From Maylandia zebra (lineage: Eukaryota > Chordata > Actinopteri > Cichliformes > Cichlidae): a stretch of 64,000 nt of DNA. Under the pieces are notes generated by a model. The model saw only the letters and a list, made by a program, of their open reading frames with translations. It was not told the origin of the DNA and ran no database searches. The stretch is taken from the NCBI RefSeq assembly GCF_041146795.1, contig NC_135168.1, positions 41,911,870 to 41,975,869 of the forward strand. Reading direction: 5' to 3'. Shown piece after piece: positions 33,325-44,800 of the stretch. Position 1 is the first letter of the stretch. Each line of letters opens with the position of its first letter. A program made the position numbers and the translations under genes.

Positions 33325-33364
<40 letters not shown>

Positions 33365-33933
33365 TAATTGGCAGAATAGATATGACTTGTCCATAATAAG
33401 ATCCATGAAAAAACCATATTCAGCATGTATGGAAGTATAAACTGTGTCATTTTGATTTTTATATACAAAATATTCTTTGTACAGTATATTTATTTTGATG
33501 ATCACATACAGTCTTTTTTTTAGCTGTTACATGTATATAGACCTTTTTTCTCATATTCTTACATTTGTGTGTATATACATCTTAGGTCCTTTTTTAAGAT
33601 TTATTTGTTATATTATTATTAAAAGCGAGTCAATGCACTGAAAATGCATTCTAATGCGCACTAACTGATGATCTGAATAACAATAAAGTAGCTATTCTAT
33701 TGTATTCTATGTTTCTATCATTCCTAATGAGGATGTTCAGTATATTTAGTCTCAGTGTAGCTTTAATGGTTTTATTTGGTAACTTGTTATAGAACTTTTC
33801 TACTTGTAACATAAATAAATTGAGTACTAATAGTTTTGTTATGTGTGTTCTTATCTCTCATTTTTAGGTATCAGTGACAGAGTTTGAAAGGCTGGCGTCA
33901 TCTCTTTGCCCCGCTGATGTTTTTGATGTGTGA
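30892..33933 (+). CDS. pmf1: Polyamine-modulated factor 1 (MIS12 kinetochore complex, Nnf1 family)
   Basis: Five coding exons: 30892-31103, 32221-32326, 32685-32785, 33130-33325 and 33868-33933, giving 226 residues (human 205). PMF1 (yeast Nnf1) pairs with MIS12 in the complex linking centromeric chromatin to NDC80. An acidic, low-complexity N-terminus is followed by the Nnf1-type helical region (KLFDKVMQKSLNRFIEDVRSFNRFASMFRPLY, described here by its ends at about residues 53-84). Then come the family signature AWRPSGVPEQDF and a heptad-rich coiled coil (about 165-205) ending before EFERLASSL. Phases agree at all joins. AATAAA at 34009-34014 is the likely polyadenylation signal. The mammalian gene lies on a different chromosome from its neighbours here. 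Confidence 0.92.
31104..32220 (+). other. pmf1: pmf1 intron 1
   Basis: An AT-rich intron of 1.1 kb. I see no recognisable repeat, gene or conserved structure in it. Confidence 0.6.
33328..33360 (+). repeat. pmf1: (GA)n microsatellite at the pmf1 exon 4 donor
   Basis: About 16 GA units begin inside the 5' splice site itself: exon 4 ends at 33325 and the donor GTGAGA is the start of the tract. Retention of the intron would add a run of Arg-Glu repeats before a stop at 33361. Confidence 0.95.
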
Positions 33934-34239
33934 TTTTCCAAATTACACAATATGTCCACTAACTTAATTGTACATAATGAGTTTGTTTGCTGTGCCTGTT
34001 TGTTTGAAAATAAACACGACGTTTTGGAAATTGTTAGTGATTATAGTCCTGTTTACACCGACAGTTACGGTACAGTGCGTGTTTGTTGCCTGCATTACGG
34101 TAAGTGGCCATGAAAAGAAGTGAGGAGCAGAGCGCTTGACACTCGAATTCACGGAGAACAGCTTCCTCGCAGATAGCAGGCCATAAGCTTGAAGAGCCCG
34201 GCATTTTCTTTCCATATAAATGTATTATTCAAGGTAGAT

Positions 34240-37200
34240 ATGACGGAAATGTTTTCAACTCTTTTCGGGTCAAATGAAGCTCAGGGACCACCTGGTTCGT
34301 CTCTGGGTTTTGGACCGGGGAAGCCTCCACCGCCAATGCCGCAAAACCAAGTTGCCATGGCGGGTCAGATACCACCGCAGCTCGGGGATGAAGGGCCTGC
34401 TCTACGGAAGCCTGGAGCTATGAATGAACCTTTCTATTTACTGCGGGAGCTGCCTGGTACTGGTGAATTCTTGTAACTGTTGGGTGCTTCGTGTTTAATT
34501 TGTCCTTTATTTTTAAACTTTAGCCGAAATCTAAAGCTGCTTAAATAGTTTGTAAACAATACTAGCTCACGTAGGTTGACTAGCTGGTTGTGGGCTAACA
34601 TTGAGTTAGCTGATTGTAGTTAGTAGCGATGTGTTTTTCAGTGAAGCGTTTATATTCAGTGGGTAACACAAATGCTGTAGATTTAACACCTTTTTGTGGC
34701 TTAAAAATATGTTGTGTAACTACGGTTATTATGGGAATGAACATCCCTGAAGTAGCCCAGGTTCCCTTTGGAAATGGCCATCTATTTCACAAACATTTAT
34801 GTACAGATTGGTTACAAATGATATGAATTTGGTGTGTGTGCTTAGTGGGGAACGAGTTAACGGGAAACACCAACCTCATCACGCACTACAACCTGGAGCA
34901 TGCTTACAATAAGTTCTGCGGGAAGAAGGTGAAGGAGAAGCTCAGCAACTTTCTGCCAGAGTTACCAGGTGGGTGCTACAGTCACAGATGTGGTCAGATA
35001 ACTGTTTAGTAACAATCTTATAATGATCAGTGTTGGACAGTAGCCGTAAAGCTTTACTTTGATAGCTGTGAAATGCAATATTATAAAAATATTTTAAAAC
35101 CTGGGTTCTCACTGTCCGTTGGATACCGCTGACTGAGAAAAAGTCTTTAAACTGAGTTTTACTAAAGGACACATTGACAACTGAGAGTTATCAGAACTTG
35201 TTCGTATGAGCAACCACTTGGAGAAAGTGGGAAAGGATAACTCCCTTTTAAGTGGACTGACACAAGTGTCAGTGTCAGTTATACAAGTAGTCTATCCTCC
35301 ACACCAGCCTGTTTCACAAGTTCTGATATCTTAATTGTTTGTCATTTTGGGTCATTTAATAATGCCAAATTAGTTCTGAAATAATAAATTCTAAGTGTAG
35401 GTGTCATTCATGGGCCTGAAGATCCCAATTATATTATTGTGTGTTTTGGTTATCTAGTTTTAAGTGTACTATACAGGCCACCTTTTGTTATGAAACTGGC
35501 TGCAAAATAAACTCATATTGGAAAAACACTTTGTAGTTTATCTTCAGCCATTTCTTCTGCTACGGCACAGGACATAAACAATGTGATGTGATAGTAAAGA
35601 TGATTGTAATACTCCAATCACATCTCTTGTTTTGGATCTTTATGAGTACTCAGATAATGGAGCTGTTAAACCATGATCCACAACTAGTTAATACAGATAT
35701 AACATATTAGTGGGAATCAGTGGGAATTTTATGCGAAGCTACATCATAACTGCAAACTTCTCTTAAAACGTTATGACATAACCTGACATGCACCTCCCAT
35801 AGAAATTTAACTACATGTCAGGTCGAAGCAGTCCGAAACTATTGTGATTCTGAAACTATTGTGATTCGTCCTGTGCATTTCCAGCTACTTTTCTGCTGCA
35901 CAATTTATCAGTAAGAGAATCATCATATCGATATAAGGAATAATAATCATAACATCAGTAGAAGGACTCACAAATGTCAGCAAATTCCTGGAGGGATATT
36001 GTTGAAACTATCAGAATGGAGTGAATCTACAAAAAAGTGGAAAAACTAGAGGGGTGCATGTGAAAAAAGAACTAATCGCACCAAAGAGTGGGTGGGGACC
36101 CAGGGGGGAAAAAGTTGCAGCAGTTTATTTGTTTCTTTCTCTTTTGATTTGAATATTTAATTAAATTTACCTGTGAGCACAGCTGAGCACTTATGCTTTG
36201 ACCTTTTCTGCTTCTCTGCAGGTATGATTGACTGTCCGGGCACACAGGACGGCAGCTCATTACGCTCTCTGATTGATAAGCCTCCAGTGTGTGGAAACTC
36301 CTTCAGCCCACTGACTGGCGCTCTGCTAACAGGCTTCAGACTACACACAGGACCGGTACATACTACAAAATACAATGCAGTATAAAGTTCACGCAGACAT
36401 TTTCAACGTCCTGACTGACACTGATTATTCAAATTTAACTGACATTTAAATGATCTTAATTCTCATATTTGCATATTAAGTACGCAACTAATTTTTCATC
36501 ACATCTTTGCAGCTCCCAGAACAGTACAGACTGATGCACATACAGCCTCCAAAGAAGAAGAGCAAGCACAAGCACAAACACCATCGACCGCAGGATCCAT
36601 TACCACAAGGTATGATATAAGTTTATCCACATGCATGTCTGCAAAAAGGTACAAATATTATCATTTCAATAACCTTTCTTATTTTGATGTTTGATGTCAC
36701 AGAAACGCCGTCAGACTCTGATCCCAAGAAAAAGAAGAAAAAGAGAGATGATGATCCCGATCGCAAGAAAAAGAAGAAAGACAAGAAAAAGAAGAAGGTA
36801 AGATCATTTGTCAAACTTTACCTGAACTAGTTAGACGGATCTCATTATTATAGTAAATTCAAGTTTATTTTAATTTCTGTATTTAATTTCTTTTATTTTT
36901 TTAAAGGCTACTTTTGTCTGATCTCTTATTAACAAGGGATCGACACTTCAAGTAGCTCCTCGTATTTGAGTCGGCAGATATATTTATTTATTTATTTTTA
37001 AACCAAAAACCCTTCCTCACACAAAAACAAAGGGATGTGTGTCTCTTATCAAAAGTGAGGATCTTTCACTTTTTAGGCAAATACGTAAACCGTTACATGT
37101 TTGCAAATGCATCATTTGATCTTAATTCAGTGGAAAACACCAAATGTGCAAAAAGTCGAGGGATCTGAATGCTTTAACTACATGACCATGATGATACCTG

Positions 37201-38318
37201 TATGTACACTGCTCAACCAAAAGAAAAAATTGAAATCGCACTATTTTAAAATTTTATTTAACTGGAGCTTTAATGACTAAATTAACTTCCAGAGTTGCGC
37301 AGGCTTTTCACCAATGCAGTGGTGGCCAATCCAAGTGTAGAAACGATTTCTCATACACAGTTTGAGCCCATTGAATCCTGGCATTTTCATCTTGGAACAA
37401 GAGCCTCCCATCAAAAAATTAATTGGTGGAAAATCCAGTCATTAAGTATATCCAGGTTTTTGGCTGACTTTTTTTTTTTTTTTTTTAGAAACTTAAAGTT
37501 GCTACATAACATTTGTCAACCTGACCAACTGAACCAACCCCAGATCATAACACTGTCCCCACAGGATTGTGCATTAGGCACCAGGCGTGATTTATGCATC
37601 ACTTCATCTGCCTCTCTTCTTACACCTGTAAGATGTGCCCATCACTCTGGAACAGATTAAATTTCGGCTCATCACACCACATCACCTTTTTTTCCCACTC
37701 CTTCAGATTTTGGTCTTTATTCCTTCCTAGCAAGTTATTTTCTTTCCAGTTAACCTCACCAATAAGTGATTTTCTTAAGGCTACACAGCTGTTTAGCCCC
37801 ATTCCCTTGAGTTCTCTTAAAAATTGTGCATGTGGAAATGTTCTTAGGTTAAATAAAAAACATAACCATGACTTCTACTGCTGATTTTTGTTTATTAGAT
37901 TTCATCAAACATTGTGAGTAATCCCTGATCGAAATAATTAAGCTTTTTTGCAATAAAGCATTGACAAGTTCTTAATCTCCTCTGCTTTAACCTGCTAAAA
38001 CAGTTAACATTAAACAATATTCTGCAAAAACCAGATCCATATTTTCTCCACAGTTTTAGTCCTTTCTGAGACACCAAATCTCTAAACAAGGTCTTTAATT
38101 GTGTGTGTGAACCTCAATAATTTTAAAACCATCTGGGGTCCCACTGCAGATGTAGCCTCTCTAAACTCCTGCTTCATGTCACTCAGCAGCAGTGAAGACC
38201 ACACCTGTATTCATCCTATAAGTGTGACAACTCTGTTTCTGCCCCCCCACAGAACCGCCACAGTCCAGACCACCCCGGCCTCGCTGGATCACAACCCAAC
38301 AGCAACAGCCTCAGATAG
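34240..38318 (+). CDS. med19: Mediator subunit 19
   Basis: Six coding exons: 34240-34456, 34846-34968, 36222-36355, 36513-36609, 36703-36797 and 38253-38318, giving 243 residues (human 244). MED19 is a Mediator head-associated subunit that links transcription factors to RNA polymerase II. A proline/glycine-rich N-terminus (GKPPPPMPQ) is followed by the conserved core FYLLRELP, NLITHYNLEHAYNKFCGKKV, LSNFLPELPGMIDCPG, SSLRSLIDKPP and LTGFRLHTGPLPEQYR. A lysine/histidine-rich nuclear tail (KKKSKHKHKHHR and long lysine stretches) ends SQPNSNSLR. The start is 226 bp after the pmf1 polyadenylation signal, so the two genes are closely tandem. AATAAA at 38599-38604 probably ends the transcript. Intron 5 holds a Tc1-like remnant. 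Confidence 0.96.
34969..36221 (+). other. med19: med19 intron 2
   Basis: A 1.25-kb AT-rich intron with no gene. The only local structure noticed is a 17-bp direct duplication (GAAACTATTGTGATTCT, then nearly the same again) at about 35834-35868. Confidence 0.6.
37195..37910 (-). mobile_element. Tc1/mariner-like remnant in med19 intron 5
   Basis: On the minus strand, around 37620-37802, VMWCDEPKFNLFQSDG resembles the Tc1 transposase block around the first catalytic aspartate (VLWSDESKFNLF). The left edge (about 37205, TACACTGCTCAACCAAAAG) looks like a Tc1-type end. Stops and a poly-T run show it is dead. The right limit is uncertain. Confidence 0.7.
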
Positions 38319-38604
38319 ACAGCCCACTGTGTGCATGCCTGTGTTTGAATGCGTGACTTTTGTAAGAGGATGTGTGTGTATTTTACAAGTAATTGTATTA
38401 TTAAGAGTATGTTTAAAGAGAGAAATAAATGTATGGTGTGCGAAAGAGTGAGCTGTGACAGGATGTGATGGAAAGATTGATTTCAGTACAGTGTAAAAGG
38501 CAGATAAGCTGTGTGGTGCTGTGGATGACAACGTGTGTGTGTGTCTCTCTCTCTCTTTAAAAATGTTGTAATATCTTTTGACCGTAATGCCAAAATTAAA
38601 TAAA

Positions 38605-41600
38605 CTTTGGTTACTATCTTGTGTCTTGGTCTGTCTTAGATTACGATCAGGTTTAAAATAATGATCACTCTGGCAATGTCTTGGCATTTGATCATTTATT
38701 CATATATCAAATGCACATGCTGGTTATAGTGATGCAAGATTTAATTTAGCTAAGCAGCATTTCAACACTAATCATAGAGGCAGTTCATCTAACAGTCTTT
38801 ACAGATACAGCAAAGGAGGTTTTCAAGACTGTCAAAGGCACAGATTAAATTCAAGGTGGCAACTACTAATCAAATATAAAGACAAAAGCAGAAGCCATTA
38901 GCTATTCAGACAGCTACTTACACGGAACTATAATACAACAGATGGTTGTTAAATATTTTAACATGACAAGAAGGACATAAAGAAATGGCATAAAGTAGAA
39001 CCTCAAACTTTCAAATGCTAATCTATACAAAGTAATAAAAATTTCACCCTCTATGAAGATTAAAGGTGAGTTTACAACAAATTGGACTTTACTGCAGAGC
39101 TAGTGCATAGTTTATATTAAGGCATTCCTGGTTTACGTTCCTATACTAGCAACTGTTATCACAGTCCCTAAAGATGTCTTTGGTTAAGAGTAGGGTGTGG
39201 GGAACGTCAAGCCTGAAGAGCCGGTGTCCTGCAGGTTTTTGATGTGTCGTTGATCCAACACGGATGATTTAAATGAGTAGTTCATTACCAGGCCACTGGA
39301 AAAGTTCAAGCCATGTTGAATTTAGCCATTTAAGTCAGCCGTGATGGATCAAGGACACATCTAAAACCTGCAGGACACTGGCCCTTGAGGCCTGGAGTTC
39401 CCCCGCCCCTGGTATAGAGTAAGCTGTTTGCTAGAGGCATTAATCTTGCCTTCACTTCCATTGCAAAGATAGCAGCACAGGCACAAAGCTGAAATAAAAA
39501 CCTCACGTCTAAGCAAGCGTGCAAAGAGTCAAGCAGCTGAACACGTCCTATGACCAGGAAAATGGTGTATAAATAAAATGACAAAACATAACAGAAAATC
39601 TACGGAAAGCTGCCCAGGCATTGAAATGGATTGAATTAAAACAATTAAAAATATACATTAAAGCTGATTTGTGCTGTAATTTGTGGACACTTGTGCAGAA
39701 CAAACATGTACACAACACAATGACACAAGGTCATGTAGATCATGTACACAACACTTTGGAATAAAAATACATTTTGTTTTTGCCAGCCATTGGCTGAGAC
39801 TACGTGCTGCAGCTAGATGTGTTTTTATCAAGTTAAAAATCACATTTACAACAAACAAGTTTGACCCCAGCCACTTCCCCCTCAGTCTTCACTTAATATA
39901 CTGTACACAAAAATGTTAAGCAAGCGGCAGATCATAAAATACAAGTCACACCTCACACTTATTTACAAGACAATTTGCTGGAGGATGTTTTCTTTACCTG
40001 CAATACAAAACTGAGCAGAATAAACATTAAATCACCCGAGCTTTCTTTAGAATAGGCCCGCTACAAAATAACATTAGCTGATAATGAAGCGCTTCCCTTT
40101 TTAATGCTACAGAAATTATAAAAACTACACTTCAATACACATTTTATACACACACTAGTTCATTTCTGTGCATAAAGTAGTATAAAGTAGTCCCCAACAC
40201 TGACACACTGTGCGTCACAATTACCAAAACCCATCCCGTTCTTTCTTTGTAAAAGTTACAAAATGTGTTCCTATAGATGTTTATATTTATAAAAGAGTTC
40301 AGAATGTGAGGGGAAAATAAGCTGGTTAAACTTCATCTCTGAATCACACAAATGCACGAGGAGAAATCTCTCTGTTCAGCTCGGGTATTTTAATTTAAAT
40401 GAAAATGCTGGATAGGGTGTGTTAAATGCTGGATAGGCAAAGGAGTCTGTTAAAGAGTGACAGTACAAAAAAAAAGAAAAAGTAAATGGAGGTAGATGTG
40501 GTGTCCGCCTGTGTGTTTCAATCAGAGAACGTTTGTGAAGAGCTGAAGTTCTCATAAATATTGAAATGTTCAAATCGTCTAGGTCTTTAGTATTTTTTTT
40601 TTCACATGCATTAACAGTGTCTTACTGTGTGTGTTTTTTTGTTTTGTTTTTTTGTTAAGAGTTTGTTGGAGACTACAGTAGAAAAAGCACTATTAATCTA
40701 CACTTTAGACCACCTACACAATACACTTACAGGAGCTTCTTGGCCTGCCACAAAGCTCCTGGCGTACAGTTTTTGTGCTGATGTTAATGCGACAGGAGGT
40801 TTGGAACTCCAGAGTTATCAAGTCAGCTTGTTGGCAACATTTACACATTATGCGCCTCAGCACTCAATAGCCCCACTCTATAACTTTATTTGGTTTACCA
40901 TTTATTAACTGAATTAACTGTGGTTCCTTAACGCTTCTGCTTTGCAATAACCCCTTTTACAACTAATCATGGAATATCTAAGTGAAGAAATCCCACTAAC
41001 TGACTGGTGGTAACAAAGCCATCCTATTACAGCACTGTGCTTAAATTCAGTGAATTCCATAAAGCGACCCATTATTTCACAAATGTTGGTAAAGGCAGGC
41101 AGCTGGTGAGGCACGTAACTTTATACACCTGTGGCAATGGGACTGGAAACACCTGAATTCAATTATTGAAATGAGTCACTTATTACTTTTGTCCATATAG
41201 AGAACTAAATGGTTGAGTCCTAAAATACTGAACTGGAAGTCCATCCATCCATCCATCCATCCATCTATTCGCTTCCGCTTATCCTTTTCAGGGTCGCGGG
41301 GGATGCTGGAGCCTATCCCAGCTGTCATAGGGCGAGAGGCAGGGTACACCTTGGACAGGTCGCCAGTCTGTCGCAGGGCCAACACACAGGGACAGAAAAC
41401 CATTCACACTCACATTCATTCGCACATTCACACCTAGTGACAATTTGGATTATCCAATTAACCTATCCCCACAAGCTTGTGAACTGGAAGTGTAACTTAA
41501 TATCTTCAAGCAGTTCTTTGGTGTTAACTAGTATTGTCATGATTATAAGTCTTAGAAAACTATATCATAGTATTTCAAGTACTGTGATATCAAATGAAAT

Positions 41601-41860
41601 CCATGGCTTTTTAAACACACGAACTTGATCCTTGACCTAGACGAAAATAAATAAAAAAACAAAACAAGTGATGACAAATCTCCCTAAAATACAAACATGT
41701 GGGATATCATATTCTTTCTGATGTGGTTTGTTACGAGAACTAGCACCAGCTTAAAAAAACAAAACAAAACAAAACAAAAAACAAAACTTAACATAACTTT
41801 ATGGTTGCTTATTTCATAGCTAATCCTACTGTCCCCCCCTATCCTAAGCTGTTGTGTTCT
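38605..41860 (-). other. slc43a1: slc43a1 3' UTR and convergent gap
   Basis: No ORF is credible. Reading the minus strand, AATAAA (complement at about 38694-38699) would end a 3' UTR of about 3.2 kb running from the stop at 41861. The region is AT-rich with a SINE at 41241-41479 and an (AAAAC)n-like stretch at about 41755-41786. The med19 polyadenylation signal lies only about 90 bp away, so the two genes converge tail to tail. Confidence 0.5.
41241..41479 (-). repeat. 5'-truncated GATG-tailed SINE with 12-bp target duplication
   Basis: The copy begins with (CATC)n, then follows the reverse complement of the element at 63085-63456 closely and stops partway through it (ACCTATCCCCACA). TGAACTGGAAGT flanks both sides (41229-41240 and 41480-41491). 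The duplication and 5' truncation fit LINE-driven retroposition. It is inserted in the presumed slc43a1 3' UTR and is antisense to the full element at the window end. Confidence 0.85.
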
Positions 41861-44800
41861 CTAAGCATCTATAGCAGCGAAGCCATTAGTGTGAGGTTTG
41901 CAGCCATTGGCGTTGGTGTGGTTGAGCGCCTCCATCTCCTGATTGGCAGCCAGCTTTTCTCTGGCCTTCTTTTCCCTCGTCAGCTGTCTGCAGTGGTAGA
42001 ACAGGTAACCCGGCAACAGGAAGCCAGTAAACGAGAAGATCAGCAGGCCGAGGTTGATCTGCAGGAAAGAAAGATCAGGAAGATGGACAGTTGTAATTAT
42101 GATTCACATTGTCAGGCCATAATTAAAATTGACAGTTTCAACTGTGACTATTTTTAAACTACAGGAAGAAAACTTTAAAACTGTTTGAAACCAACTGAGA
42201 CAATAACCCATATAAATCAAATTACATTTAACATGTAGCAAGAACCGATCAACTGAAAACAACAACAACAGTTTAAATCTCAAACTTTCTCGCGTCCTAT
42301 TCTGGCCAATTATGCAGCTTGTTCTTTGAAAACAGCCCTTCTAACTCTTAGTTTGTATTTTTTTTAGGGGGGCATTCCTAAAAGCCTACTTTTTTCTGAT
42401 TGGCTGGCCCCTCATCTGGCTTCCATAAACAGAACCCTAGGCTTGTAAGCCCCTCCTCTTTATCTCAGGCATGTAGAGAGCTTTAACACAATAACCTTAA
42501 GGAAAATTCCCTGTTAAGACCAGCCTGAAGCCAGAAGATTTGGCTAAATTTTACTTACCAATGTAAGCAAACACTGCGACAGTAGTGTCTCCTTTAAGCA
42601 TAGTCATGGTTTGTGCTAAAATGCTAATGTTACAGTGCTAACATTCTCAAAATAACAGTGTTTAATATGTTCACAGGCTAGGTTAGCTGCAGTAAACAAA
42701 AGAAGCAGAAGGGAATGTCTTCAGATTTGTAACTCATGTGACACCCAAACTCAGTACAATTCATCCCGAGGGAAGCTCAAATATTTTTGCTATATTATAT
42801 ATATTTTTGCTATATTCATATTATACTTGCTGAATGTCAACCTACTATGTGGCTCTAGATAAAACATTTGCAGGTGATCAGAGTGATTAGGACTCATTAT
42901 GTTTGAAACCTGAATGATTGTTTTAACATACACTGAGTGGTCATGTGGACATTTCGAGGTGAATCAACATGATGATCCAATTTAGGATTACCATTTGGCC
43001 TCTTCAGTCTTCACTTAGTGCACTCATTACCTAATGAAATTAATGTGTATAAAACTGTAGCTAACAAATGCAAATTCATTTCATTTACAATTTCAGTTAT
43101 CCCATGGATAGTTGGTGGCGCAATAAACAATGCTGAGAGCTTTTTATGGGCGTCTCATTGTGAAGTTCGCAGGCATGCAGAGAAAATGTGTTTTCTCACA
43201 TAGTAGGGGTCTCCTTTCAATGGTCCAACCATGGCGATGAAGAGTGGCTGCTGCAGCAGGGCGATCACAGCGCTAATCATGGACTGGAGGCCTGTCAGCG
43301 TGCCAAAGTGGTTGGACGGGTAGCTGTGGGAAAGATTTAGTGGTTAGCGTGACATACCAAGTGACAATAGGCTGACAATACATAAAATAAAAACAGCTGA
43401 TTTAGTGTTGGAGACATAACATCTATGTTGAAATGCAGGATTTAGTGCCAGAGAGAGCTTGTTTTCATGCTGATGTGGCTCTGGAGGGCACTCATAACCA
43501 ACAAGTTGAATGTTTGCCCACACGATGTTGGGTGATAATGAACAATCAGATATGTACCAATCCTACAATGACATAATTATGCATGTCATACTGAATAAGT
43601 ATAAAATGTATAAAGCAATGCATAAGCTGAAAGGTTGCAGTTTGTGGTCTCCGGGCACACAATACAGGATCCCCCCTCCTTTTGTTACCACATCTGGTTG
43701 CTTTTATCACACTGTAAAGCCGCGCTTTTTGGTGTTTATATGGTGTTAGATAATCACACTAAATGGGTCAGAAAAGAGTTCATTGTCTCATTTCCAAGAT
43801 TAAGTGATATCCCAGTTGTCGTATTAATGAACTGGAAACTCAACGTATGTTCACTTTGATGAGCACTTCTTCCAGTTATTACGTCACTTAAATGCCATGT
43901 GATTTAAAAATTAGGTTTTTGTGAAACTTTGCATGTAATTGTGTTGTACAAAGATTTATCAGCACTTACACAGCAGCATAAAGTCCTCCACAGCAGGAGT
44001 GGATGAAGCCTCGGACCATAGTGTGGAGGATGAAGGTCAAGATCTAAGGTTGAAAAGAGATGGAAAAAGTCAGGGAATTAATGCATCACACTAATTACTG
44101 TTGTATCGTTGTTGTCACAGAATAAGGCATTACCTGTAGAGGCAGGTTGTCGATGAGGCAGCAGACTCCAAATGCAATTAGCAGCAGGTTAGTGAGGATG
44201 AACGCCCTCATTGCATTTGTCACCTTCTGAATCTTACGGTCTCTTTTGGGTCCACTGGTGAGCCTGTTGAGGACACAGGCAAAGAAGTTCCCATCACAAC
44301 ATACAGTGTGTGCTTCTCATATATAAATGGCCTCGTCAGTCTAGTCAGTCCTTCTCCATCATCCTATATTCATGTCTTTACTGTCAAACTACCCAATAAA
44401 GGCGAAAAATAAATGAATGTTTATTCCCAAATCTGTCAAGTTTCTCTGCACATACCTCTCTTGTCTGCCTGAGGGGACTGTCTGATCCTCTTCACACTCC
44501 TTCATCTTCCAGTCCATGATGTAGCCAATCAGAGGACATGTGGCCAGACACAACAGCTGTAGCATGCCAAAGGTGGACGAGTAGAAACCCACTGAAAGAC
44601 AAAACATTAAATTAAGAGAAGACAAAATAACAAAGATAACAAGTTTCAGTTTAAAGCCTTATTACTACAGTGCTCACCATTGTCTTCTGCCTCCTTGGCT
44701 AGCTTGCCAGATGCTGGAAGATACATATAATAAAGAGCATTTCTGTCAGTACTGCTCAAAGGTTTTTCACAGTACTGTAAATACTGACTGTGTTTGAGGG

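Noticed and set aside
33283-33505. Minus-strand Ser-Leu repeat ORFs
   Set aside because: They translate the (GA)n tract and pmf1 exon 4 antisense.
35834-35868. 17-bp direct duplication in med19 intron 2
   Set aside because: A two-copy slip in intronic sequence, too short to suggest function.
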